Source: Sulfurivermis sp041678005 (GTDB lineage Bacteria; Pseudomonadota; Gammaproteobacteria; Thiohalomonadales; Thiohalomonadaceae). Taken from it: a stretch of DNA of 64,000 nt. The stretch's first letter is position 1. Every line of letters begins with the position of its first letter. A program made the translations under genes and the position numbers. The stretch spans positions 36,932 through 100,931 of the forward strand of contig JBAYOW010000002.1 in the NCBI GenBank assembly GCA_041678005.1, given 5' to 3'. Below, in pieces: positions 43,609 through 52,292 of the stretch. Under the pieces are notes generated by a model. The model made no database searches. It was not told where the DNA came from and saw nothing but the letters and a program-made list of their open reading frames with translations.

Positions 43609-44306
43609 TATCCAGCCAGCAAGGATTGCCAATCTGCCTCACTGAAATTATTGACAAGGCTTTCGTTATACAGCTTGCGCAATGAGCGCAGTAACCTTGC
43701 CAAATTATTTTGCTGCCAGCGCCCAGGCAAACGCAGACGCCCACGATCAAAATCAATCAAATAGATTTCACCATCGGCTAGCAAACTGTTGTGCGCATTG
43801 AGATCGGCATGATCCACTCCCTCTTGATGAAAGCGCCGCAGACATGCACCAAGCGCCTGCCAATGCTCGGCAGACAATGCCGCATCAGCGATGGCCTGTG
43901 CCAACGAATATGCATTGGGGATGCGCACGGTCATCAGATCAGCGCGATAAAATAACCCATCACGCACCACTTGCGCCGCCACCGGCCGTGGTACAGGCAA
44001 GCCGCGCTGATACAGCTCAGCGGTCAGATGCCATTCCCGCCAGGCTCGTGTCCTTGCCAGTCCCAGCCACAAATAGCGATCATGAACAAACCTGCCAGGC
44101 AGACCGCCGCGCCGATAATGCCGCAAGACATAGGCAATCCCCTCATCGCCGACAAAGGCCGTTTCGCCACGCCCGCGCGCCTCGCCCAGCCATTGACCAC
44201 GACCTCGCCAGGCTTCTGCATCAAACCAAGTAGAATCCACATGGATCGGCAACTCCGCATCGTATAGGATGTGGGACTTCTCGTTTTTTATCTGTATGGG
44301 TTGCAT
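43596..44306 (-). CDS. kdkA: 3-deoxy-D-manno-octulosonic acid kinase
   Basis: A 236-residue kinase of the Kdo/WaaP family that phosphorylates Kdo in the inner core. Kinase-like motifs are LRHYRRGGLPGRFVHDRYLW, the catalytic loop HADLNAHNSLL and the metal-binding IDFDRGRL. The length agrees with H. influenzae KdkA when the ATG at 44306 is used; longer in-frame starts run into the neighbouring gene. The ATG overlaps the start codon of the divergent heptosyltransferase by two bases, an unusual arrangement. Confidence 0.9.
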   Translation of the reverse strand: MQPIQIKNEKSHILYDAELPIHVDSTWFDAEAWRGRGQWLGEARGRGETAFVGDEGIAYVLRHYRRGGLPGRFVHDRYLWLGLARTRAWREWHLTAELYQRGLPVPRPVAAQVVRDGLFYRADLMTVRIPNAYSLAQAIADAALSAEHWQALGACLRRFHQEGVDHADLNAHNSLLADGEIYLIDFDRGRLRLPGRWQQNNLARLLRSLRKLYNESLVNNFSEADWQSLLAGYQRA

Positions 44307-45384
44307 GCCTAACTCACATAATCTACCACTCACATCGCCGCCACAAAGTCTTTGCATCCTGCGCTTGTCTGCCATTGGCGATATCAGCCACACACTGCCT
44401 GTCGTGCGTACTCTACAGGCACATTGGCCAATGACACAGATCACCTGGATTATAGGCAAGACTGAATACAACCTGGTCGGCGACATTCCGGGCATCGACT
44501 TTATCATCTTTGATAAACGACAAGGGTGGCGCACCTATCGTGATATCCGCCGCCAACTACGTGGCCGCCACTTTGATGTCCTTCTGCACATGCAAATGGC
44601 CCTGCGTGCCAGCCTGATAAGCCTGCTGGTAAATGCCCCCATCAAGCTAGGCTTTGATCGTGCCCGCGCCAAGGACGCTCAATGGCTTTTCACCAACTCA
44701 CAGATAGCGCCGCGTGAACGTGAGCACGTGCTCGATAGCCTCTACGGCTTCAGCGATGCCCTGGGCGCAACCAGGCGCGTGTTGTCCTGGGGCATACCTA
44801 TCCCAACAAAGGCACACGAATACGCCGAGCAATTACTGCCTGGCCAGCAAGCAACCCTGCTCATCAGCCCCTGTGCCAGCCTGGCCTATCGTAACTGGAA
44901 TGCAGAAGGCTATGCGGCCGTGGCCGATTATGCGATCGAACAACTAGGCATGCGCGTTGTGCTCAGCGGCGGCCCCAGCGCCATTGAAAATCAGTATGCC
45001 GCAGACATTAGCCGCCACATGCATCATCCCAACACCAACCTCATTGGCCAGACTGATCTGAAACAACTTCTGGCCCTGATCCAGCGCAGCAGCGTTCTGC
45101 TTGCACCCGACAGCGGCCCCGCCCACCTCGCCACCGCCGTCGGCACGCCGGTCATTGGTCTTTATGCTTGCACCAATCCGGATCGAGCCCGGCCTTACAC
45201 AAGCGATAAATGGGTAGTAAATCGTTATCCAGCAGCGGTGCAGCAGTTCCTGGCTACCGAGTTAGAATCTCAACCTTTCGGCAAGCGAGTGCGTGATGCA
45301 CGCGCCATGGCGCTTATCACCCCAGCCGAGGTGCAGCAGCGGCTGGCGACTTTTATGGCCAGCTTGCAGCAAGACAAGCCATGA
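44305..45384 (+). CDS. Glycosyltransferase family 9, heptosyltransferase I-like
   Basis: A 359-residue GT9 enzyme. The N-terminal ILRLSAIGDISHTLPVVRTL and the C-terminal LAPDSGPAHLATAVGTPVIGLYA are hallmark ADP-heptose binding regions. The protein is closest in feel to WaaC-type or related heptosyltransferases that build the inner core. ATG 44305 is used; ATG 44296 or 44269 upstream would overlap kdkA further, and a TTG at 44354 is another option. A methyltransferase gene follows. Confidence 0.88.
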   Translation: MPNSHNLPLTSPPQSLCILRLSAIGDISHTLPVVRTLQAHWPMTQITWIIGKTEYNLVGDIPGIDFIIFDKRQGWRTYRDIRRQLRGRHFDVLLHMQMALRASLISLLVNAPIKLGFDRARAKDAQWLFTNSQIAPREREHVLDSLYGFSDALGATRRVLSWGIPIPTKAHEYAEQLLPGQQATLLISPCASLAYRNWNAEGYAAVADYAIEQLGMRVVLSGGPSAIENQYAADISRHMHHPNTNLIGQTDLKQLLALIQRSSVLLAPDSGPAHLATAVGTPVIGLYACTNPDRARPYTSDKWVVNRYPAAVQQFLATELESQPFGKRVRDARAMALITPAEVQQRLATFMASLQQDKP

Positions 45385-45411
45385 CCTTTAACGAATCTCT
45401 ATGGAGTTTTT

Positions 45412-46086
45412 ATGGCTGATCGTGAGCTAGACTATATAAAACGACTGGTACATAAACTGGATCGCTCAGCAAAAATTCTTGACGTAGGCGCCGGGCTTGG
45501 GACGAAAACGCAATTCCTGCTTGATATTGGCTTTACAAATATCATCGGGGTGGAAAAAAACCCTAAGCTGGTCGCAAAGGCACAAGAACTAGGCCGTCCG
45601 TTATACACACTGGAGGAGTTCAATGCACTTGGCACGCAGAAGTTTGAGCTGATTTTAATGTCTCACATTATCGAGCATTTTGAGCATGAGCCACTGAAAG
45701 CCTTTTTGGAGCATTACCTCGGCTATCTGGAAGAAGGTGGTTATTTACTCATCCTCACCCCCGTGCAACAGGATTTTTTCTACGACGATTTCGATCATGT
45801 GCGGCCATACGGGCCACGAGGCATTACACAGGTATTTGGCGATGATACCGCTCAAGTACAATTTTACTCATCTTTTCAACTGGTATTAGAAGACATCTAT
45901 TATGTTCGCCGACCATGGCAATTGAAATTTTTTCGCGCACTCACCCTACGCACCAAAGGCTACCGAATTCCACGAGTTGCCAATCAACTGCTCAACCTCA
46001 TATATCATCTTAGCTTTGGCTTGTTTGGCCGAGCAACCTCGTGGGTTGGGTTGTTTCGTAAAAAAACCACACACCCAACAACCTGA
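45412..46086 (+). CDS. Class I SAM-dependent methyltransferase
   Basis: A 224-residue Methyltransf_11/23-type enzyme. SAM-binding motif I is ILDVGAGLGTKTQFLL, the acidic end of strand 2 is VEKNP, and LILMSHIIEHFEHEP is a typical post-motif. It lies 27 bp after the heptosyltransferase with GGAG before the ATG. Position suggests a glycan or core-sugar methyltransferase, but the substrate is not evident. The C-terminus has a hydrophobic amphipathic stretch that could bind membrane. Confidence 0.82.
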   Translation: MADRELDYIKRLVHKLDRSAKILDVGAGLGTKTQFLLDIGFTNIIGVEKNPKLVAKAQELGRPLYTLEEFNALGTQKFELILMSHIIEHFEHEPLKAFLEHYLGYLEEGGYLLILTPVQQDFFYDDFDHVRPYGPRGITQVFGDDTAQVQFYSSFQLVLEDIYYVRRPWQLKFFRALTLRTKGYRIPRVANQLLNLIYHLSFGLFGRATSWVGLFRKKTTHPTT

Positions 46087-46159
46087 AAGAATAAAAACCC
46101 TTGTAAACAATCTGCCTTCATTCAGTGCCAGAACCCATGTTAAACCAATTCGGCTATGA

Positions 46160-46650
46160 GCCACATCCGCTCAACCCCTCTCCCCCAGCCCCTCTCCCAC
46201 AAGCGGGAGAGGAGAGTTTTAATGTAGGGCGCAATAACCAACGGCATTGCGCCGGATGTAAAGAACTGCATCTACTCCGTCATTCCCGTGCAGACGGGAA
46301 TCCAGGAACTCAAAAGAACTGGACCCCCGCCTTTGCGGGGGTGACGTTTGGTGGTGGAACGCCACGACGCGGCAGCTAACGTACGGCGCAATAAAAAACG
46401 CATGAACAAATTTGAAAAGCTTTTCCACCCTCTCCCCCAACCCCTCTCCCGCCAACGGGAGAGGGGAGTTTTAATGTAGGGCGCAATAACCAACGTGCAT
46501 TGTGCCGGATGTAGCAAAACTTTCCGTGCAAAGGACTCGCACAACTTCTCGCTTCAAGAGGTCGCCTCAAATATCATTCCCTTTAAAAAGAGGGCAATGG
46601 CAAGGATGGGCTAAAAGCTCCGCAGAATAAAACATTTTGCAATGCCACAA
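46160..46650. repeat. Modular palindromic repeats between LPS genes and glnE
   Basis: Two tandem blocks occur. The first holds CCCCTCTCCC...GGGAGAGG (46191-46213), GGCGCAATAACC-CGG-CATTGCGCC (about 46228-46252) and GTCATTCCCGTGCAGACGGGAA (46279-46300), followed by a GGACCCCCGC...GCGGGGG hairpin to 46346. The second holds CCCTCTCCCCCAACCCCTCTCC (46431 onward) and a second GGCGCAATAACC hairpin (about 46480-46508). Sequence to 46650 aligns with 15760-15870. No gene is seen from 46087 to 46729. Confidence 0.75.
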
Positions 46651-46729
46651 CGCTTGGCGAGCAGCCTTGCTGTGATTGAATTTAAGCTATCATCACCTGC
46701 TATAACTCCCTGCAACAAATTAAAGAATA

Positions 46730-49624
46730 GTGTTTTTCATCGACTCAACCATCGGGAATACCGCAATTAGCAATCAAGCTGTAAATACTGCCTTGCACAC
46801 CTTGCCGTCTGCCCTGCGCGAGCGCGTGGGCTGTTGGCTGGATAGCTGGACGGGAACAATTTATGAGCCGCTGTTTCTGGCTGAGCTGGTGCGTGTATGG
46901 GCGGCCAGCGAATTTGCCGCAGAAACCTGCTTGCGTTATCCAGACGTCCTGCAATCGCTACACGATCTTGGCCATCTACAACACGCCCATGCAGATGGTT
47001 ATTACAAAAATGAGTTGGGCAGGCAATTAGCTGAGCTCACTGACGATGCGCAATTGAGTACTGTCTTGCGAGTTTTTCGTCGAACTGAAATGTTGCGTAT
47101 TGCCTGGCGCGACCTGGCAGGTCACAGTGATTTAACTGAGGTCATGGCTGAGCTTTCTGCTTTAGCTGATGCCTGTATAGAACAGACGCTGAACAAGCTT
47201 TATGGCTGGCATTGTGCGCAATGGGGCACGCCCTGTAATGCATTTGGTATTAAGCAGCAATTAGTGGTGCTCGCCATGGGTAAGTTAGGCGCGTGTGAGC
47301 TGAATTTTTCATCCGATGTGGATTTGATTTACGCCTATCCTGAGGATGGCGAGACGCGTGATGGCCCTCGCACGATCGGTAATCAGGAATTTTTTATCCG
47401 GTTGGCGCAACGACTCAATCAGGCATTAAATACGATGACGGCGGAGGGCCTGGTGTTTCGGGTAGATAACCGGTTGCGGCCATTTGGTGAATCCTCGGCG
47501 CTGGCGCTTTCGTTTGATGCAATGGAAAACTACTACCAAATGCATGGTCGTGAGTGGGAGCGTTACGCGATGATCAAGGCGCGGGTGGTAGCTGGTGACA
47601 AGCAAGCAGGCGTGGAATTAATGGATATGCTCAAACCATTTGTCTATCGCCGCTATGTGGATTATGGCGTGTTTCAGTCCTTGCGTGAGATGAAGGCCAT
47701 GATCAGTCGTGAGGTGCTCCGGCAAGGCATGCAGGATAACGTCAAGCTGGGTGCGGGAGGGATCCGTGAGGTCGAGTTCATCGGCCAGGCTTTTCAGTTG
47801 ATACGTGGTGGCCGCGAACCAGCCTTGCAAGTGCGGCAGATTATGTCCGTTTTGGAGCAGCTGCGTGCGGATGATTTGTTGCCGGATTTTGTCGTCAATG
47901 AATTAATTGATGCCTATGTATTTTTGCGTACCACCGAGCATCGCTTGCAGGAATATCAGGATCGACAGACGCATGATTTGCCGGTAGATGAGTTGGGGCG
48001 TTTGCGTTTGGCCTGGAGCATGAGCTTTGCCGATTGGCAGGACTTTGCCCAGGTATTGCGCGCTCACATGCGGCGCGTGCATCAACATTTCGAGCAGGTT
48101 TTTGCCGCACCACAAACAGAACATGCTCAGTCTGACAAGCTGGATCTTACTGGTGTATGGCTGGGTAATCTGGATCATGACCCTGCATGTCGTGCCTTGC
48201 AGCAGGCTGGCTACACAGACACAGATAAGGTTTATCAACAGTTGCAACAGCGCCAGCAGGGGCGTGCTTTTTTGCGTCTGACCAACCAGGGACGCATGCG
48301 CCTGAATCAATTGATGCCCTTGTTGCTTGGTGCAGTGGGGCAGACCGAAAATGCCGATATCACATTATCGCGCCTGCTTGATTTGCTCGAGACCATCGCC
48401 CAGCGCAGTGCATATCTGGCCTTGTTGGTGGAAAACCCAATGGCCTTGTCGCAACTGGTGCGTTTGTTTGCAGCCTCGCCCTGGATTGCATCGCAGTTGC
48501 TCAGCCACCCGTTATTGCTTGATGAGTTACTCGATCCACGCAGTCTCTATGCCCCACCCAGGCGCAAGGAGTTGCTCGCTGATCTCAAGCAGCGCATGCA
48601 GCATGTGGAGATCGATGATCAAGAAGCGCAGATGGATACCCTGCGCCATTTCAAACAGGCCAATACCTTGCGCGTGGCGGCGGCCGATGTGATGGAGGCT
48701 ATGCCCTTGATGGTGGTCAGCGATCACCTGACAGAACTGGCCGAGGTATTGTTGGCGGAGACATTGAGCCTGGCCTGGTACCATCTGGCTGTGCGTCGGC
48801 ATGGCTTGCCACCCTGTATTAGCGGGCAAGCCTGTGACAGTGGCTTTGCTATTATTGCCTATGGCAAGCTCGGTGGCATCGAGTTGGGCTATGGCTCTGA
48901 TCTGGATATTGTATTCTTGCACAGCCAGGGTGATCCCAAACTCTCAGAACTAACAGATGAGGCGGTGTTTTATATACGGCTGGCGCAGCGAATAATTCAT
49001 ATACTCGGCACCACGACCTCGTCGGGCATATTGTATGAGGTAGATACGCGCTTACGCCCCAGCGGTGATTCTGGTTTACTGGTCTCCAATCTGGAGGCTT
49101 TTGCTGTTTATCAAGAAAAGTCAGCCTGGACCTGGGAGCATCAGGCCCTGGTACGGGCGCGTGGTGTGGCCGGTGATCCGGCAGTGATCGCGGCCTTTGA
49201 GCAGATACGTCGTCAAGTTTTATCTCGTCCACGCGAGCATGAGTTCTTGCGTAACGAGGTGCGTGAGATGCGCCAACGCATGCAGAGTCAATTAAGCCAA
49301 GGTAGCGCAGAGCTGTTTGATGTGAAACAGGATCCTGGAGGTATCGCCGATATTGAATTTATGGTGCAATATGGCGTGCTGGCATGGGCTTACAAATATC
49401 CATCCTTACTCGACTTTACCGACAACATTTGCCTGCTGGAGAGGCTTGCTGAAACAGGTTGCCTGCTGGTTGCAGATGCTATGTTGTTGGCCGATGCCTA
49501 CCGTGCCTTTCGTGCCCAGGTGCACCGTTTGGCCCTACAGGAGAAACCAGCTTTATTGGCCAGTGATGAATTGAGTAGGTTGCGGGCGCAGGTGTTGCGC
49601 ATTTGGCATGAATTGATGACTTGA
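46730..49624 (+). CDS. glnE: Bifunctional glutamine synthetase adenylyltransferase/deadenylyltransferase
   Basis: A 964-residue regulator of nitrogen assimilation. The N-terminal nucleotidyltransferase (deadenylylation) shows KLGACELNFSSDVDLIYAY. The C-terminal one (adenylylation) shows KLGGIELGYGSDLDIVFLH. Both carry the GSxxD-x-D type catalytic motif, and GlnD_UR_UTase-like helices (LREMKAMISREVLRQG, GGIREVEFIGQ) lie between. It starts with GTG 46730; no better start follows for many codons. A hairpin with T run separates it from ilvE. Confidence 0.96.
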   Translation: MFFIDSTIGNTAISNQAVNTALHTLPSALRERVGCWLDSWTGTIYEPLFLAELVRVWAASEFAAETCLRYPDVLQSLHDLGHLQHAHADGYYKNELGRQLAELTDDAQLSTVLRVFRRTEMLRIAWRDLAGHSDLTEVMAELSALADACIEQTLNKLYGWHCAQWGTPCNAFGIKQQLVVLAMGKLGACELNFSSDVDLIYAYPEDGETRDGPRTIGNQEFFIRLAQRLNQALNTMTAEGLVFRVDNRLRPFGESSALALSFDAMENYYQMHGREWERYAMIKARVVAGDKQAGVELMDMLKPFVYRRYVDYGVFQSLREMKAMISREVLRQGMQDNVKLGAGGIREVEFIGQAFQLIRGGREPALQVRQIMSVLEQLRADDLLPDFVVNELIDAYVFLRTTEHRLQEYQDRQTHDLPVDELGRLRLAWSMSFADWQDFAQVLRAHMRRVHQHFEQVFAAPQTEHAQSDKLDLTGVWLGNLDHDPACRALQQAGYTDTDKVYQQLQQRQQGRAFLRLTNQGRMRLNQLMPLLLGAVGQTENADITLSRLLDLLETIAQRSAYLALLVENPMALSQLVRLFAASPWIASQLLSHPLLLDELLDPRSLYAPPRRKELLADLKQRMQHVEIDDQEAQMDTLRHFKQANTLRVAAADVMEAMPLMVVSDHLTELAEVLLAETLSLAWYHLAVRRHGLPPCISGQACDSGFAIIAYGKLGGIELGYGSDLDIVFLHSQGDPKLSELTDEAVFYIRLAQRIIHILGTTTSSGILYEVDTRLRPSGDSGLLVSNLEAFAVYQEKSAWTWEHQALVRARGVAGDPAVIAAFEQIRRQVLSRPREHEFLRNEVREMRQRMQSQLSQGSAELFDVKQDPGGIADIEFMVQYGVLAWAYKYPSLLDFTDNICLLERLAETGCLLVADAMLLADAYRAFRAQVHRLALQEKPALLASDELSRLRAQVLRIWHELMT

Positions 49625-49634
49625 ATTATTACCA

Positions 49635-49656
49635 CTGCCACAAGGCAGGTTTTTTT
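49635..49656 (+). terminator. Rho-independent terminator-like hairpin between glnE and ilvE
   Basis: CTGCC-ACAA-GGCAG (49635-49648) is followed by G and seven T. The ribosome site AGGAG of ilvE starts directly after the T run. The stem is only 5 bp, so partial read-through into ilvE is plausible. Confidence 0.6.
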
Positions 49657-49669
49657 AGGAGAAGAATAA

Positions 49670-50593
49670 ATGTCGATGGCTGATCGTGATGGCCTGATCT
49701 GGCTGGATGGTGAAATGGTGCCCTGGCGTGAGGCCAAGGTACATGTGCTAACGCACACCCTGCACTATGGCATGGGCGCATTTGAGGGTGTGCGTGCCTA
49801 CAAGACCGATAAGGGCACGGCCATTTTTCGTCTCAAAGAACACACAGACCGTCTGTTTCGTTCTGCACATATTCTGATGATGCCGATGCCCTATGACAAG
49901 AATACGATCAACGAGGCACAGCGTGCCGTGGTGCGCGAAAACAAGCTGGAGTCGGCCTATATTCGCCCAATGTGTTTTTATGGTTCCGAAGGTATGGGAC
50001 TGCGTGCAGATAACCTCAAGACGCATGTAATGGTCGCGGCCTGGACCTGGGGTTCTTATCTTGGCGCAGAAGGAATGGAAAAAGGCATCCGTGTGCGCAC
50101 ATCATCCTTTACTCGCCATCATGTCAACATAACCATGTGCAAGGCCAAGGCCAATGGCAATTACATGAACTCCATGCTGGCGCTGCGTGAGGCAATAGCT
50201 TGTGGTGTAGATGAGGCTATGCTGCTGGATAACGAAGGTTATGTGACCGAGGGTTCAGGAGAAAATATATTCATCGTGCGTGATGGTGTGATCTATACGC
50301 CGGATCTGACCTCAGCACTGGATGGGATTACCCGTAATACCATCTTTCAACTTGCCGATGAGCTGGGTATGACAATCAAGGAAAAACGCATCACCCGTGA
50401 TGAAGTATATATCGCCGATGAGGCATTTTTCACTGGTACTGCCGCTGAGGTAACGCCTATCCGTGAGGTAGATGGTCGAGTGATAGGTAGCGGCACTCGT
50501 GGCCCTGTAGTCACTAAATTACAGGCCACATATTTTGATTTGGTGCATGGCAGACATACAAGCCATGCCGACTGGCTCAACTATGTTGAGTAA
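49670..50593 (+). CDS. ilvE: Branched-chain amino acid aminotransferase
   Basis: PLP-dependent class IV aminotransferase for leucine, isoleucine and valine. The length of 307 aa is typical. The PLP lysine is K160 in MCKAKANGNYMNSML. Other signatures are LHYGMGAFEGVRAY, IRPMCFYGSEGMG and EGSGENIFIVRDG. AGGAG lies 10 bases before the ATG, right after a terminator-like hairpin. In pseudomonads glnE-ilvE also lead into LPS core genes. Confidence 0.96.
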   Translation: MSMADRDGLIWLDGEMVPWREAKVHVLTHTLHYGMGAFEGVRAYKTDKGTAIFRLKEHTDRLFRSAHILMMPMPYDKNTINEAQRAVVRENKLESAYIRPMCFYGSEGMGLRADNLKTHVMVAAWTWGSYLGAEGMEKGIRVRTSSFTRHHVNITMCKAKANGNYMNSMLALREAIACGVDEAMLLDNEGYVTEGSGENIFIVRDGVIYTPDLTSALDGITRNTIFQLADELGMTIKEKRITRDEVYIADEAFFTGTAAEVTPIREVDGRVIGSGTRGPVVTKLQATYFDLVHGRHTSHADWLNYVE

Positions 50594-50623
50594 AACAAAC
50601 CCTGATTGTTTTTGGAGATAAGG

Positions 50624-50833
50624 ATGAGCACGGAAAACGCTTCTGGCAAGTCCAGCAGATTGAGCCACCATGAGGTGACTGCGGCTGATCTGCCTGTGCA
50701 TTGCCCCCTGGATGAGAGCATTCTGTGGCGTATGCATCCACGCGTGTACTTACCTATCGAGGCAACTGGCGAGGCCACTTGTCCTTATTGCGGTGCGCGC
50801 TACATACTCAAGGGCGATAAGGTCAGCCATTGA
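50624..50833 (+). CDS. Small zinc-finger protein (zf-CHCC)
   Basis: A 69-residue protein with the ligand set C27, H38, C53 and C56 (CPLDESILWRMHPRVYLPI, then CPYCGARY). This is the CHCC zinc-finger domain also found in the NDUFS6 subunit of complex I. Its bacterial function is unknown; it usually sits between ilvE and LPS genes. GGAG precedes the ATG. hldE begins 25 bp after its stop. Confidence 0.88.
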   Translation: MSTENASGKSSRLSHHEVTAADLPVHCPLDESILWRMHPRVYLPIEATGEATCPYCGARYILKGDKVSH

Positions 50834-50858
50834 ACCTGGCAGGCCAACTTGTATTACG

Positions 50859-52292
50859 ATGAAATTAACTATCCCTGATTTTTCTTCTGCGCGCCTGCTG
50901 GTTGTTGGCGATCTCATGCTTGATCGCTATTGGCATGGCGAGACCTCGCGTATCTCACCTGAAGCTCCTGTGCCGGTGGTGCATGTAGGCAAAACCGAGG
51001 AGCGACCTGGTGGTGCCGGCAACGTGGCGCTCAATATTGTCGCATTGGGCGGACAGGCTACTCTTATAAGCCTGACTGGCCAGGATGAGGCAGCAGGCAT
51101 TCTGCGACGGCGCTTGCAGGCTGAAGGCATCGAGTGTCATTTCGATCAGCTGGAAAATTACTCCACTATCACAAAGCTACGCGTGATCAGTCGTCAGCAA
51201 CAGTTGATCCGCTGTGACTTTGAAGATGGTTTTCAGGAATATGTTCCCCAGCAATTATCTGCGCTTTACCGGGCGCAACTTGCTATGGCCGATGTAGTGG
51301 TCTTGTCTGATTACGGCAAGGGGACCTTGCGCTGTGCCTCTGAGCTGATTACCGCCGCACGTGCGGCAGGCAAGCCAATAGTGGTCGATCCCAAGGGCTT
51401 GGATTTTGAAAAATATCGTGGCGCGACCTTAATCACACCCAATATGACCGAACTTGAAGCAGTGGCAGGCTCATGTCCGAACGAAGATATTTTGGTGGAA
51501 AAAGCTGAAAGTCTACGCCGTCATCTGGAACTTGAGGCGTTGTTGATCACACGCAGTGAGCGCGGCATGACTTTGTTGCGTGAGCATCATGCGCCGCTGC
51601 ACCTGCCAACCCGTGCGCGTGAAGTATTTGATGTGACCGGTGCCGGAGATACGGTGCTGTCCACCTTAGCCAGTGCGTTGGCAAGCGGCATTGATCTGGC
51701 CGAGGCAACAGCACTCGCAAACCTGGCAGCCAGTGTAGTGGTGAGCAAGCTGGGCACGGCCACGGTCAATGTGCAGGAGCTAAAACGTGCCTTGCGCGAA
51801 CAGAGTGAAATGGAGCGTGGGCTGGTTGATGAGGACGAGCTATTGGCCTTGATGCAGGAGGCCAGGAGCCGTGGCGAGACTGTGGTGATGACTAATGGCT
51901 GTTTTGATATCCTGCACGCTGGCCATGTTACCTATCTACAGCAAGCAAGACGCTTGGGCGATCGCCTGATCGTTGCCGTCAACGATGATGCCTCGGTCAA
52001 ACGCCTGAAGGGTGAAGAGCGCCCGGTCAATACCATAGAGCGGCGCATGCTAGTACTCGCTGCATTGGATTGCGTGGATTGGGTATTGCCGTTTTATGAA
52101 GACACGCCCACACGGCTGGTCTGCAAGCTATTGCCCGATATTTTGGTGAAAGGCGGTGATAACGAACCAGATAAAATACCTGGTGGCGATTGCGTGCGTG
52201 CTGCTGGTGGCAAGGTGCAGGTGATGGGTTATGTGGAAAATTGCTCTACTACAGGACTTATCAAAATGATACGCACCAGAGCCAATAAATGA
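50859..52292 (+). CDS. hldE: Bifunctional heptose 7-phosphate kinase / heptose 1-phosphate adenylyltransferase
   Basis: Makes the activated precursor of ADP-L-glycero-D-manno-heptose. At 477 aa it has exactly the length of E. coli HldE. The ribokinase-like domain (about 1-320) shows LLVVGDLMLDRYWHG, RPGGAGNVALN and the anion hole DVTGAGDTVLS. The nucleotidyltransferase domain (about 345-477) shows TNGCFDILHAGHVTYL and GGDNEPDKI. The stop overlaps the FAD-oxidoreductase start (ATGA). It supplies the heptosyltransferases encoded on both sides. Confidence 0.97.
   Translation: MKLTIPDFSSARLLVVGDLMLDRYWHGETSRISPEAPVPVVHVGKTEERPGGAGNVALNIVALGGQATLISLTGQDEAAGILRRRLQAEGIECHFDQLENYSTITKLRVISRQQQLIRCDFEDGFQEYVPQQLSALYRAQLAMADVVVLSDYGKGTLRCASELITAARAAGKPIVVDPKGLDFEKYRGATLITPNMTELEAVAGSCPNEDILVEKAESLRRHLELEALLITRSERGMTLLREHHAPLHLPTRAREVFDVTGAGDTVLSTLASALASGIDLAEATALANLAASVVVSKLGTATVNVQELKRALREQSEMERGLVDEDELLALMQEARSRGETVVMTNGCFDILHAGHVTYLQQARRLGDRLIVAVNDDASVKRLKGEERPVNTIERRMLVLAALDCVDWVLPFYEDTPTRLVCKLLPDILVKGGDNEPDKIPGGDCVRAAGGKVQVMGYVENCSTTGLIKMIRTRANK

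Noticed and set aside
46087..46729. Possible CRISPR array or small-RNA gene, because of clustered repeats
   Set aside because: The repeats are different palindromic modules without regular spacing or spacers of constant length; no cas gene is present.
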